This document shows, piece after piece, positions 34,785-43,003 of a stretch of DNA of 64,000 bases. The DNA lies in assembly GCA_902774395.1 (NCBI GenBank), contig CACYIK010000003.1:124551-188550 (forward strand). The letters are read 5' to 3'. Positions within the stretch are counted from its first letter, which is position 1. Each line of letters opens with the position of its first letter. Under the pieces are notes generated by a model. That model saw nothing but the letters and a program-made list of their open reading frames with translations, did no database searches and was not told the origin of the DNA. The translations under genes and the position numbers were made by a program. This DNA comes from an uncultured Bacteroidota bacterium. Its GTDB lineage: Bacteria > Bacteroidota > Bacteroidia > Bacteroidales > P3.

Positions 34785-34845
34785 TTTATGATTTTTGATT
34801 TATGAATTATGAGTAAATAGTTCTCAAAAACATAAATCATCTTCC
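34785..34845. repeat. TTTATGATTTTTGATTTATGAATTATG words
   Basis: Short mirror-type array of ATTTATGA / CATAAATCA words between the YD-repeat gene and the four-helix gene. It is the same word family as 35205-35353 and 61994-62065. Confidence 0.8.
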
Positions 34846-34849
34846 CTTT

Positions 34850-35224
34850 ATGAGAGACAAAGGTATAATTTACGAAAAAGCGAAACAATTCTCACTCCAA
34901 ATCATTGACTTGGTAAGAGTTCTTCAACAAAACGGGGAGTTAATTATTTCAAAACAGATCTTTCGTTCTGCCACAAGCATTGGTGCCAATTATAGTGAGG
35001 CCCTGGGTTCTGAGAGCGACAATGACTTTATTCACAAACTCTCAATATCATTAAAAGAAATCCACGAGACACAATATTGGCTAGACCTGCTTAAGGATGG
35101 AGGTTTCACAGATAACAGCACTTATACCATATTATACAATGGTGCGGAAGAACTTTACAAGATGATTTCATCTTCGATACTTACAGTGAAGCAAAGACAA
35201 AAAAGCTGCGCCAGCCACTCATAA
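34850..35224 (+). CDS. Four-helix bundle protein, S23/IVS family
   Basis: A 124-residue product of the family first seen inside 23S rRNA intervening sequences. Core segments are YEKAKQFSLQIIDL, FRSATSIGANYSEA, SDNDFIHKLSISLKEIHETQYWLDLL and ELYKMISSSILTVK, covering all four helices. There is no rRNA gene nearby, so this is one of the free-standing copies of unknown function. The last residues (CASHS) are coded by the first copy of the downstream repeat unit. It is AT-rich compared with flanking genes. Confidence 0.88.
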   Translation: MRDKGIIYEKAKQFSLQIIDLVRVLQQNGELIISKQIFRSATSIGANYSEALGSESDNDFIHKLSISLKEIHETQYWLDLLKDGGFTDNSTYTILYNGAEELYKMISSSILTVKQRQKSCASHS

Positions 35225-35353
35225 ATCATAATTCATAAATCATAAATCCATGAGATAAGCTGCGCCAGCCACTCATAAATCATAATTCATAAATCATAAA
35301 TGCTGCGCCAGCCACTCATAAATCATAATTCATAAATCATAAATCCATGAGAT
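35205..35353. repeat. Three-copy repeat that carries the era start codon
   Basis: Copies at 35205-35258, 35259-35301 and 35302-35353 share GCTGCGCCAGCCACTC followed by CATAAATCATAATTC words. The third runs into the start of era (CCATGAGATCT). The first has the same CCATGAGAT but continues TAA, giving a two-codon decoy frame. The second lacks the start-codon part. Confidence 0.93.
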
Positions 35354-36237
35354 CTGGCTTTGTCAATATTATCGGCAACCCCAACGTGGGTAAGTCGACC
35401 CTTATGAACGCTCTCGTAGGAGAGCGTTTGAGCATCATCACCTCCAAAGCACAGACCACCCGCAAACGCGTGATGGGCATCGTAAACGGCACTGACAACG
35501 GCGATGACTTCCAGATAGTCTACACCGACACCCCAGGCATCGTCAACCCCGCCAACAAGCTCCACGAGCAGATGATGGGCTTCATCGGCACCGCCCTGCA
35601 GGATGCCGACCTCTTCCTCCTCGTCACCGAGGTGGGCGAGTCTTTCAAGAACCGCCAGGTGCTGGAGCGCGTCGTCAACAGCGACATCCCCGTCATCCTC
35701 GTCATCAACAAGATTGACCTCTCCGACCAGGAGACCATCCACCAAAAGATGGCCTATTGGCAGGAGCAGATACCTCGTGCCGTCATCGTCCCCTGCTCCG
35801 CCACTGAGGGCTTCAACGTCGACAAAATCTTCGACCTCATCCTCGAGCGGCTCCCCGAGCACCCCGCCTACTTCCCCACCGACGAACTCACCGACCGCAC
35901 CATGCGCTTCTTCGTCAGCGAGATCGTGCGTGAGAAGATACTGCTCTACTACCAAAAGGAGATTCCCTACAGCTGCGAGGTGGCCGTGGAGGCCTACGAA
36001 GAGCGCGACGGCATCGACAACATCGCGTGCCTCATCTATGTCGAGCGCGAATCACAGAAAGCCATCCTGATTGGCCACCAAGGCAAGGCCATCAAGAAAC
36101 TGGGCATCGAGGCCCGCAAGGACATCGAGGAATTCACAGGGAAGAAATGCTTCCTCACCCTCCATATCAAAGTCCTCAAGGACTGGCGCAACAGCGACCG
36201 CGCCTTGAAGAGCTTCGGCTACGTGCTGGACGACTAA
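35347..36237 (+). CDS. era: GTPase Era
   Basis: An essential GTPase that binds 16S rRNA 3' end during 30S assembly. The 296-residue product has G1 GNPNVGKST, G3 DTPG, G4 NKID, the Era-specific TSKAQTTR switch region, and a C-terminal KH domain with GHQGKAIKKLG. Length fits the family. The start codon lies inside the third copy of a repeat. The leader repeats a mock start (ATGAGATAA) upstream, which might influence translation. Confidence 0.97.
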   Translation: MRSGFVNIIGNPNVGKSTLMNALVGERLSIITSKAQTTRKRVMGIVNGTDNGDDFQIVYTDTPGIVNPANKLHEQMMGFIGTALQDADLFLLVTEVGESFKNRQVLERVVNSDIPVILVINKIDLSDQETIHQKMAYWQEQIPRAVIVPCSATEGFNVDKIFDLILERLPEHPAYFPTDELTDRTMRFFVSEIVREKILLYYQKEIPYSCEVAVEAYEERDGIDNIACLIYVERESQKAILIGHQGKAIKKLGIEARKDIEEFTGKKCFLTLHIKVLKDWRNSDRALKSFGYVLDD

Positions 36238-36269
36238 CCCCCGTCGTCCGGCGCTCTTCCCCCACCCTG

Positions 36270-37475
36270 TCAGTCGTCCAGCGCCAATCCGCCTAGCGAA
36301 GTCTCTTTGTAGAGGCTGGGGAGGTCGTGGCCGGTGAGTTTCATGGTGCGGACCACCTTGTCGAAACTGATGATGTGGCGGCCGTCGCTCATCATGGCGT
36401 AGATGTTGATGTCCAGCGCACGCAGGGCCGCCATGGCGTTGCGCTCGATGCAGGGTATCTGCACGAGGCCGCAGAGAGGGTCGCAGGTGAGGCCCAGGTT
36501 GTGCTCCATGGCCATCTCGGCGGCATACTCTATCTGTTTGGGACTTCCGCCGAAGAGCTGGTTGCTGGCCACAGCGGCCATCACGCAGGCGCTACCCACC
36601 TCGGCTTGGCACCCCGCCTCGGCACCGCTGATGGTGGCGTTGGTCTTGATGACGTTGGCAAAGAGTCCGGCGGTAGCCATAGCGCGCAGTATCTCCCGGT
36701 CGGTGAAGCCATGATTCTTCTTCAGGTGATACAACACCGCTGGCAACACGCCGCTGGATCCGCAGGTGGGGGCAGTGACAATCTTGGCGCCACAGGCATT
36801 CTGCTCGCTGGTGGCCAGAGCGTAGGCAATGACCAGAGCGCGACTCTGCAGCGAGGGTTTGAAACCGCTGGCGCGCACATGGTACTGGTGGGCCTTGGAG
36901 CGCAGGTGCAGACCGCCGGCAATAACGCGGTCGTCCTGCAAGCCCTCTTCGATGGTATGCTGCATCTGCTGCCACATCTCTTCCAGATAAAACCAGAGCG
37001 ACCCGTCCTCACACTGCTCCACATATTCCCAGAACGAAAGTCCTTCTTTATCGATATACTCCATGATGTCTTTCATGGTATTGTGCGGATAGACCTCACC
37101 CTCGGGCGTGATGCCCAGCGGCACCTCGCCTTCCTCGGTAGACAGATAGCCGCCGCCGATGCTATAGACGAGCCAAGAATCGACTGTTGCGCCGTCGGCA
37201 TCCAGCGCTTCGAAGAGCATCCCGTTGGGGTGGAACGGCTTGACGATATCGGGACGCCATACTATTTCGGTATCCTTGGGCGCCAGGCCGCGGGTGACGG
37301 CCATATCGGTGTGGTGTCCTTTGCCTGTGGCGGCGAGGGAGCCGTAGAGGGTGACGCGGTAGCGGGTCGCCTGTTTGGTGCGCTTGGCGAACATCTCGGC
37401 CGCACGATGGGGCCCCATGGTGTGGCTGCTGCTTGGACCGTAGCCTATCTTGTATATCTTCTTGATTGTTTCCAT
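36270..37475 (-). CDS. sdaA: L-serine ammonia-lyase, iron-sulfur dependent
   Basis: An enzyme converting serine to pyruvate and ammonia. The single-chain 401-residue form has the beta domain at the start (KIGYGPSSSHTMGP) and the alpha domain after residue ~170 with PTCGSSGVLPA, NATISGAEAGCQAEVGSA and the cluster cysteines in LTCDPLCGLVQIPC. It acts in the cytoplasm, alongside glyA in serine and glycine metabolism. It lies downstream of rplY on the same strand with a small hairpin between them. Confidence 0.96.
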   Translation of the reverse strand: METIKKIYKIGYGPSSSHTMGPHRAAEMFAKRTKQATRYRVTLYGSLAATGKGHHTDMAVTRGLAPKDTEIVWRPDIVKPFHPNGMLFEALDADGATVDSWLVYSIGGGYLSTEEGEVPLGITPEGEVYPHNTMKDIMEYIDKEGLSFWEYVEQCEDGSLWFYLEEMWQQMQHTIEEGLQDDRVIAGGLHLRSKAHQYHVRASGFKPSLQSRALVIAYALATSEQNACGAKIVTAPTCGSSGVLPAVLYHLKKNHGFTDREILRAMATAGLFANVIKTNATISGAEAGCQAEVGSACVMAAVASNQLFGGSPKQIEYAAEMAMEHNLGLTCDPLCGLVQIPCIERNAMAALRALDINIYAMMSDGRHIISFDKVVRTMKLTGHDLPSLYKETSLGGLALDD

Positions 37476-37487
37476 ATCTATATAGTA

Positions 37488-37511
37488 AAGGGCGGACCTT
37501 GGCCCGCCCTT
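37488..37511 (-). terminator. Hairpin between rplY and sdaA
   Basis: AAGGGCGG / CCGCCCTT stem with an eight-base loop. It is followed by a strong T-run only on the plus strand; on the minus strand the T-run is weak, so it may attenuate rather than stop transcription from rplY into sdaA. Confidence 0.6.
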
Positions 37512-37534
37512 GGTTTTTTGAATTGTCGAATGTC

Positions 37535-38128
37535 TTACTCGGCAGCGGCCTCGCCTTCGCCCTCGCCTTCGCCGGAGGTGGCGCTGGCACGGGTGCTGAG
37601 GACGTTGACAACCTCAGCGCTCTTGGGGTTGAGGATGCTGTAGTTCTCGCAGGCGATGTCCTGCACGCGGATGCGCTGGTTGACATCGAGGTTGGTGATG
37701 TCGAGGAGCACCTCGCTGGGCATGTTGGCAGGGATGGCCTTCACATTGAGGCGTTTCTGCTTGTAAGCCAGCTTACCGCCCTTCATGACACCCTTGCTGG
37801 TGCCAGTGGTGTGGACGGGGATGGACATCACGACGGGTTTGTCGTCGGTCAGCTCATAGAAGTCGGCATGATAGACAATCTCGGTCACGGGGTGGAAGTC
37901 GATGTCTTTCAGCATGGCCATGTGCTCAACACCGTTGATGGTGATTTTCTGGAAGCAGGGCTCGGGATTGAACAGAATGCGCTGGAAGGCAGTCTGGTCA
38001 ACGCTGAACAGAATCTGCTCGCCTTTACCGTACATGACACAAGGCACTTTGGCGTCGCGACGCAGAGCCTTAGCATCCTTTTTCCCTACGTTCTCACGAA
38101 GAGAACCGCTCATTGATACTACTCTCAT
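37535..38128 (-). CDS. rplY: 50S ribosomal protein L25/CTC
   Basis: A 5S rRNA-binding protein of the long CTC type, 197 residues. The N-terminal L25 domain (LRENVGKKDAKALRRDAKVPCVMYG) is followed by the TL5-type C-terminal beta domain (GKLAYKQKRLNVKAIPANMPSEV) and an acidic/Gly tail (ASATSGEGEGEGEAAAE). It assembles in the central protuberance of the 50S subunit. It lies 147 bases from prs on the same strand; prs-rplY pairing is common in bacteria. Confidence 0.95.
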   Translation of the reverse strand: MRVVSMSGSLRENVGKKDAKALRRDAKVPCVMYGKGEQILFSVDQTAFQRILFNPEPCFQKITINGVEHMAMLKDIDFHPVTEIVYHADFYELTDDKPVVMSIPVHTTGTSKGVMKGGKLAYKQKRLNVKAIPANMPSEVLLDITNLDVNQRIRVQDIACENYSILNPKSAEVVNVLSTRASATSGEGEGEGEAAAE

Positions 38129-38159
38129 TGTTGTTTTGTTTTTTTGTTGATTATTAATA

Positions 38160-38273
38160 TTTTGTTTAAAAGGTTTTAAGGGGTTTAAAGGTTTAAGAGG
38201 TCAGTGTCTTGTGTGCTGTCACCTTTTTAACCTTTTCAACTTTCAAGCGAAGCGACCCTTTTCAACCTCCATT
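38160..38273. repeat. TTTAAAGGTTTAAGAGG mirror array
   Basis: The left half has AAAAGGTTTTAAGGGGTTTAAAGG words. The right half has the complement (CCTTTTTAACCTTTTCAAC) with CAAGCGAAGCGACC between copies. It belongs to the same family as the 300-base array at 50040-50340. Confidence 0.85.
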
Positions 38274-38275
38274 TA

Positions 38276-39262
38276 TTATTCATTCATTCTTTTGATTACG
38301 CCCTTGTGGTGCAAGGTGGTCTCGTAGAGGTTGTCAAGACTCTCATAGTTGACCACGCGGCGGATGGCCTCGGCCAGCAGCCAGTCGCAACTCAGGACAT
38401 GAATCTTGCTGCTCTCGCGCTTCAGCGGGATGGTGTCGGTAGTGACGAGTTCCTCGAGCTCGGAGGCCTCAACCTTCTCGATGGCGTTGCCGCTGAGCAC
38501 GGGGTGAGTAATCATGGCGCGCACGCTGAGGGCGCCGCTCTCCTTGATGATGCCGGCAGCCTTACAGATGGTGGTACCGGTGTCGATGATGTCGTCAAGC
38601 AGAATGACGTGCTTGTCCTTCACGTCGCCGATGAGGCGCATCTCACCAATCTCATTGGGTTTGTTGCGGTGCTTGTAGCAGATAACAAAGCTGTTGTTCA
38701 ACGTCTTGGCATACATGCCGGCACGTTTGCTGCCGCCCATGTCGGGGCTGGCGAACATCACATCCTCGATGTTGAATTTCTCGCGGATGTAAGGCATGAA
38801 GAGGCTCGAGCCATAGAGGTGGTCGACGGGCAGGGTAAAGAAACCCTGAATCTGGTCGGCATGGAGGTCCATGGTGATGACGCGGTCGACGCCGGCGGTG
38901 GTAATCATGTCGGCAATCAGACGGGAAGCGATAGGCACATGGGGTTTGTCCTTGCGGTCCTGACGCGCGAAACCATAATAAGGAATCACGGCGACGATCT
39001 TCTGAGCCGAAGCGCGCTTGGCGGCGTCAATCATCATCAGCAGTTCGAAGAGGTTGTCCGTCGGGGGGATAGTGCTCTGGATGATGAACACGATACCACC
39101 GCGGATGGTCTCCTCGTAAGAGGGCTGAAATTCACCGTCGGCATACTGGAAAACCGTAGAATTGCCCAGCGGGATACCATAAATCTCCGCCACGCGGCGT
39201 GCCAGGTTTTCAGTGGCGCGGCCGGCAAAAATGAACACCTTGTCAGAACGCATGTCGCTCAT
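38276..39262 (-). CDS. prs: Ribose-phosphate pyrophosphokinase
   Basis: Makes PRPP from ribose 5-phosphate and ATP for nucleotide, His and Trp synthesis. The 328-residue class I enzyme has FAGRATENLARRVA, the DGEFQPSYEETIRG loop, the ATP-binding YYGFARQDRKDKPHVPI, and the PRPP-loop LLDDIIDTGTT. Slightly longer than the E. coli enzyme (315). A TAnnTTTG box precedes it on the minus strand (39328-39335). Confidence 0.97.
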   Translation of the reverse strand: MSDMRSDKVFIFAGRATENLARRVAEIYGIPLGNSTVFQYADGEFQPSYEETIRGGIVFIIQSTIPPTDNLFELLMMIDAAKRASAQKIVAVIPYYGFARQDRKDKPHVPIASRLIADMITTAGVDRVITMDLHADQIQGFFTLPVDHLYGSSLFMPYIREKFNIEDVMFASPDMGGSKRAGMYAKTLNNSFVICYKHRNKPNEIGEMRLIGDVKDKHVILLDDIIDTGTTICKAAGIIKESGALSVRAMITHPVLSGNAIEKVEASELEELVTTDTIPLKRESSKIHVLSCDWLLAEAIRRVVNYESLDNLYETTLHHKGVIKRMNE

Positions 39263-39327
39263 TATTGTACTGATTTTTAGTTGTATCGTTTACTTTTTTA
39301 TTCAATCTTATTGACTGAAAACGAGTG

Positions 39328-39335
39328 CAAAAATA
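39328..39335 (-). promoter_or_regulatory. -7 box for prs
   Basis: TATTTTTG on the minus strand, 65 bases before the prs start. Confidence 0.65.
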
Positions 39336-39388
39336 CAAAAAAATATTAGTCCAGCAAAAAATTATTTTACCATATCGAAAAAAGTGTG

Positions 39389-39396
39389 TACTTTTG
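39389..39396 (+). promoter_or_regulatory. -7 box for tRNA-Leu
   Basis: TACTTTTG, a TAnnTTTG match about 100 bases upstream of the tRNA gene. The distance means a long precursor including the word array that follows. Confidence 0.55.
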
Positions 39397-39409
39397 CACC
39401 CGATTTCGA

Positions 39410-39495
39410 GAGAGGTTATAGGTTAAAGGTTATGGGTTATAGACGGCTGCCGCCCCCATTTCCATAACCAATAAACAATAACCAATAACCTTTCA
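39410..39495. repeat. GGTTATAGGTTAAAGG mirror array
   Basis: The left half has AGGTTATAGGTTAAAGG and GGTTATGGGTTATAG words. After ACGGCTGCCGCCCCC the right half has CCATAACCAATAAACAATAACC. It would be part of the tRNA-Leu precursor transcript. Confidence 0.85.
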
Positions 39496-39502
39496 AAAAA
39501 AA

Positions 39503-39588
39503 GCCCTGGTGGTGGAATGGTAGACACGGTAGACTCAAAATCTGCTGCTCGCAAGGGCGTGAGGGTTCAAGTCCCTCCCGGGGTACCA
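39503..39588 (+). tRNA. tRNA-Leu (anticodon CAA)
   Basis: An 86-base tRNA including an encoded CCA end. Acceptor GCCCTGG pairs with CCGGGGT (two wobble pairs); the anticodon stem GTAGA/TCTGC holds the loop CTCAAAA with anticodon CAA; there is a long class II variable arm (TGCTCGCAAGGGCGT) and a T arm GAGGG-TTCAAGT-CCCTC. The 3' end is the attachment site of the downstream island. Confidence 0.96.
39570..39586 (+). other. attL (tRNA-Leu 3' end)
   Basis: Left copy of the 17-base core AGTCCCTCCCGGGGTAC; it forms the end of the T arm and acceptor stem of the tRNA gene. Confidence 0.82.
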
Positions 39589-39653
39589 AATGATTTTGTA
39601 AGTAGTTCAAAATGAACGAAAATACAAAATCCTTTTTCTTTTATATCCCAAAT

Positions 39654-39675
39654 TTGGTCATAATTTGGTCATATT
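39654..39675 (+). repeat. Left inner direct repeat of the island
   Basis: Two tandem TTTGGTCATA-type words. A 22-base copy with one mismatch lies at 49026-49047 in the same orientation, both about 100 bases inside the island edges. Confidence 0.8.
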
Positions 39676-39688
39676 CTTTAAAGATTTC

Positions 39689-39715
39689 AAAAAAAAGGCG
39701 CGTCCTTGACGCACC
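39689..39715 (-). terminator. Orphan minus-strand terminator near attL
   Basis: Stem GCGTC-CTT-GACGC, which on the minus strand is followed by GCC and eight T. No minus-strand gene ends here now. An integrase gene, usually next to the attachment site, may once have ended at this point. Confidence 0.65.
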
Positions 39716-39800
39716 CTAATGACCTTTCAAATCACTTGATACACACAATAAAGTCGGTCTTTTCTCGTTATTACAATAGTAATTTCAAGGGAAGAAAGAT

Positions 39801-40757
39801 ATGACAAAGAAAAAGAGTGACTTAGCAGCATCAACGAGTAATACGACGAAGACCAACCGTCGCAAAAAAAGCGACAGTTCAAGTATATTGCCAGTACCGG
39901 TTACTGACTCATCCAGGACACCAGACACATCGGGTGAGATAATCCTTTACCAGCCAGATGATGATGTCCGATTAGAAGTTAGATTGAATGATGAAACCGT
40001 ATGGCTCACTCAGGCACAGATGGCTGAATTATTTGGGACTGGCCGCCAGGCCATCACCAAACATCTGAAAAACATCTATGAAATCGGCGAACTTGAACGC
40101 ACCTCAACTAGTTCCATTTTGGAACTACTTCAACCCGAAGGTGGACGAATGGTGATGCGTAAACGAGAGTACTATAATCTTGATGTCATCATTTCGGTTG
40201 GATACCGTGTCAATACCAAAAGAGGCATTCAGTTTCGCCAATGGGCAAGCCGTGTTTTAAAAGAATACTTGTTGAAAGGGTATTCTGTCAATAATCGTAT
40301 AGAACGATTGGAACAACGAGTGGCAAAAACGGAGGAGAAGATAGACTTCTTTGTCCGCACAGCATTACCACCGGTGGAGGGTATCTTCTTTGACGGTCAG
40401 ATTTTCGACGCCTACACCTTTGTTTCCGACCTCATCCGCTCGGCGAAAAAGAGCATCGTCCTTTTCGACAACTATGTGGATGATACAGTACTGACAATGC
40501 TCGATAAGCGTAAATCTAAGGTGACGGCTACCATCTACACCCAGAAAATCAAGCAGCAGCTCTCTTTGGACATTGAGAAACATAACGCCCAATTTCAACC
40601 CATCGAAGTGATGCCCTTCGACAAAGTCCACGACCGCTTCCTCTGTATTGACAGCACAGTCTATCATATCGGTGCCTCCTTGAAAGACCTTGGCAAGAAG
40701 TGGTTCGCCTTCTCGAAAATGGAGATGAAGACGAAAGATTTGCTGGGAAAGATGTAG
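39801..40757 (+). CDS. RhuM-family protein
   Basis: A 318-residue protein of the 'virulence protein RhuM' family. The core is present: GEIILYQPDDDVRLEVRLNDETVWLTQAQMAELFGTGRQAITKHLKNIY (a helix-turn-helix-like region, residues ~50-100), REYYNLDVIISVGYRVNTKRGIQFRQWA, and LKEYLLKGY. The C-terminal ~130 residues (FDAYTFVSDLIRSAKKSIVLFDNYVDD, HDRFLCIDSTVYHIGASLKDLGKK) look like a phospholipase D-type half site. RhuM proteins are common in defence and mobile islands; the activity is unknown. A terminator follows, isolating it from the restriction genes. Confidence 0.9.
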   Translation: MTKKKSDLAASTSNTTKTNRRKKSDSSSILPVPVTDSSRTPDTSGEIILYQPDDDVRLEVRLNDETVWLTQAQMAELFGTGRQAITKHLKNIYEIGELERTSTSSILELLQPEGGRMVMRKREYYNLDVIISVGYRVNTKRGIQFRQWASRVLKEYLLKGYSVNNRIERLEQRVAKTEEKIDFFVRTALPPVEGIFFDGQIFDAYTFVSDLIRSAKKSIVLFDNYVDDTVLTMLDKRKSKVTATIYTQKIKQQLSLDIEKHNAQFQPIEVMPFDKVHDRFLCIDSTVYHIGASLKDLGKKWFAFSKMEMKTKDLLGKM

Positions 40758-40798
40758 CCATCCGCCCTCCGCACTCTGACATCTTTTTGTCCTATATG

Positions 40799-40830
40799 GC
40801 GGAGCTCCTTTGGGGGGCTCCGCTTTTTTT
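40799..40830 (+). terminator. Terminator after the RhuM gene
   Basis: GCGGAGCTCC / GGGGCTCCGC stem (one mismatch), four-base loop, then TTTTTTT. Confidence 0.9.
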
Positions 40831-40833
40831 ATT

Positions 40834-40865
40834 TTTGGCTGATTCAGAAATAAGTCGTATCTTTG
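40834..40865 (+). promoter_or_regulatory. Promoter of the restriction-modification genes
   Basis: TTTG at 40834-40837 and TATCTTTG at 40858-40865, separated by 20 bases, close to the TTTG-N19-TAnnTTTG Bacteroidetes consensus. The leader to the first gene is 220-290 bases long and holds a long hairpin. Confidence 0.78.
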
Positions 40866-41010
40866 CAAATTGAAAACAATAATGAGAATGCGTTAATGTG
40901 TAAACGCGTTAATGTGTTAGTAACGATAAAAACAACAACTAAAACAGAATAGAAACAGAGAAATAGAATAAATATAAATACATAATTTAAAAGCTTTTTG
41001 CTTTTCGAGT

Positions 41011-41119
41011 AAGACCGAAATCTGGACAATTTCGATTACACCTGCAAGAAAAGGAAAGCGTTCACTGTATCCGTGAGCTTTTCTTGTTTAGGTGTAAGGT
41101 AGTCCAGAACCTCGGTCTT
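41011..41119 (+). other. Long inverted repeat in the leader of the restriction genes
   Basis: Arms AAGACCGAAATCTGGAC (41011-41027) and GTCCAGAACCTCGGTCTT (41102-41119), with a second inner pair TTACACCTGCAAGAAAAG / CTTTTCTTGTTTAGGTGTAA and an inner GTTCAC/GTGAGC. The whole 109 bases can fold into one imperfect hairpin. It overlaps the first possible start codon (TTG 41084) of the downstream gene, so it could hide or expose that start. Confidence 0.85.
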
Positions 41120-43003
41120 GAACAGAAGTTCACGGACTTTTTTTATACCCATATGATTACAAACCTCAACAATACGGCAGAACTTGACGAAGACGATGTT
41201 AGAAACCTAGCACATCGTATATTGGGATTTGATGACAATGAATCAGGCGTTTCCCAAGGAACCGGTCAAATCAAAACCTTCGGCCAACTTGGCTTCAAGG
41301 AAAAGGACAAGAATAAGAAGCCTGATGGGTGGTATCTTCCTAATGACACAACAAAGGTTGCCATTATCTTTGAGGCAAAATCCTCAAAGGAAGATGTATA
41401 TAAACCAGAGTGGATACAGGAACTAACACGTAATGTTATAATTGCCGCCCAGAAATACAAACGTATTGTCGGTATTCTCTACAATGGCAGAGAACAATAT
41501 GTTATAAAGTACGACAATACCACCATGAATACCTCTGATGAAATCACTCAGGTTAAAGCAGGACTTGCTCCAGACCTGCAGCATAAAACGTATTACTTGG
41601 GCTTGTTCAACGAGAATAAAATCGATAAGCAAAAAATATACGAACTGACAAAGAAAATCAATGATTGTCTTCACTTTAAGTTTGGCATCAAGAATCTGTA
41701 CCATCGAATGATTTTCACTGCTTGCGCTCTTGTTGCCAAGCGTTTTGATGCAAAACTAGTAAAGGATCAATCGTACCTCGGAATGAAATCCGAAATAGAA
41801 GCCACCCTCCAGAAGCAGGAGACAGGAAATGAAAAAGAGAAGGCTAAGATTGATTTTTTGCTTGAAGTATACCGTGAAATAAAGATGAATAACCCAGACA
41901 ATCAAGATGCCATCAATGATTTCATTGACTGGGTTACAGCTATTTCGGACTGTGTCAATTCCGACTTCTGGAACGGTGAGGATGTGATGGGTATTTTCTT
42001 CAATGAATTTAACCGCTACAAAAAGAAATCAGACAGCGGGCAGATTTTCACTCCAGATCATATCACGTCTTTCATGTACCGTTTGATAGATGTGAATATG
42101 GACGACCGAGTTCTTGATGCTACATGTGGTTCTGGTGCATTCCTTGTCAAAGCCATGTGTAATATGATAAAAGAGTCCGGTGGCGTCAAATCCAGCAGAT
42201 ATACAAGCATCACTAAGGAACAACTTTTTGGTATAGAGTTTGACCGAGAGGTGTTCGCCCTCGCATGTGCCAATATGTTAATCCACAAAGACGGTAAGAC
42301 AAATATTGAACACATGGATACCCGAGGCGCTGATGCCTGTAAATGGATAGAGAGCTGTGGTATAACAAAAGTTTTGATGAATCCTCCATATGAGCACAAG
42401 TATGGATGTATTGAGATTGTCGGTAACGTTCTTAATAATGTACCCAAAGGTACACCCTGTGCCTTTATCCTACCCGATAAAAAGCTGGAAAAAGACGGCA
42501 AAAGTAAGCGGTTTGGAAACAAACTATTGGAGAAACACCGACTTAAGACTATTATTAAACTGCCCGAGAATTTGTTTTTTGGGGTAGGAGTCACTACCTC
42601 CATATTCGTATTTGAAGCGGGAGTAAAGCAAGACAATAGGAATATTATTGGTTACTATATAGAGGATGACGGTCTTGAAACTGTAAAGAACCAAGGACGG
42701 CAAGATACCCGTGGCCGTTGGCAAGAAATAGAAGACTACTGGATAAGAGCCATCCATGATGGAGAGGAAGAGAGGTTCGGTACCAGACAGGTAATCGACC
42801 CTCATGAACATCTTTCATATCAAATGCCCCAAAAACCATTTGAATTATATGAAGAGGACTTCATTCGGACGATGATGGATTATGAAATGTTTAACAAAGG
42901 CATCGACCCTAAAGAGTTTGGCGAAACGTTGCTGTCAAAAGTGCTTTATACCAGTGAGGTAAAAGAAGAAGATGATGATGTAGTCATAACGATAAAATCA
43001 TGA
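41084..43003 (+). CDS. BcgI-like type IIB restriction-modification subunit A
   Basis: A combined nuclease-methyltransferase of up to 639 residues. Near the N-terminus a PD...EAK pattern (PDGWYLP, IIFEAKSS; Glu97, Lys99) fits a PD-(D/E)XK nuclease. The N6-adenine methylase core has LDATCGSGAFL (SAM motif, Asp345) and MNPPYEH (NPPY, residue 433), followed by an HsdM-like C-terminus. Length and its tandem S-type partner match BcgI A/B, which cut on both sides of a bipartite site. Start uncertain: TTG at 41084 lies inside a long hairpin; ATG at 41153 is the alternative. The stop overlaps subunit B by ATGA. Confidence 0.88.
   Translation: MFRCKVVQNLGLEQKFTDFFYTHMITNLNNTAELDEDDVRNLAHRILGFDDNESGVSQGTGQIKTFGQLGFKEKDKNKKPDGWYLPNDTTKVAIIFEAKSSKEDVYKPEWIQELTRNVIIAAQKYKRIVGILYNGREQYVIKYDNTTMNTSDEITQVKAGLAPDLQHKTYYLGLFNENKIDKQKIYELTKKINDCLHFKFGIKNLYHRMIFTACALVAKRFDAKLVKDQSYLGMKSEIEATLQKQETGNEKEKAKIDFLLEVYREIKMNNPDNQDAINDFIDWVTAISDCVNSDFWNGEDVMGIFFNEFNRYKKKSDSGQIFTPDHITSFMYRLIDVNMDDRVLDATCGSGAFLVKAMCNMIKESGGVKSSRYTSITKEQLFGIEFDREVFALACANMLIHKDGKTNIEHMDTRGADACKWIESCGITKVLMNPPYEHKYGCIEIVGNVLNNVPKGTPCAFILPDKKLEKDGKSKRFGNKLLEKHRLKTIIKLPENLFFGVGVTTSIFVFEAGVKQDNRNIIGYYIEDDGLETVKNQGRQDTRGRWQEIEDYWIRAIHDGEEERFGTRQVIDPHEHLSYQMPQKPFELYEEDFIRTMMDYEMFNKGIDPKEFGETLLSKVLYTSEVKEEDDDVVITIKS

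Noticed and set aside
37488..37511. Riboswitch upstream of sdaA
   Set aside because: Only a simple 8-bp hairpin is visible; no known aptamer pattern such as a glycine riboswitch was recognised.
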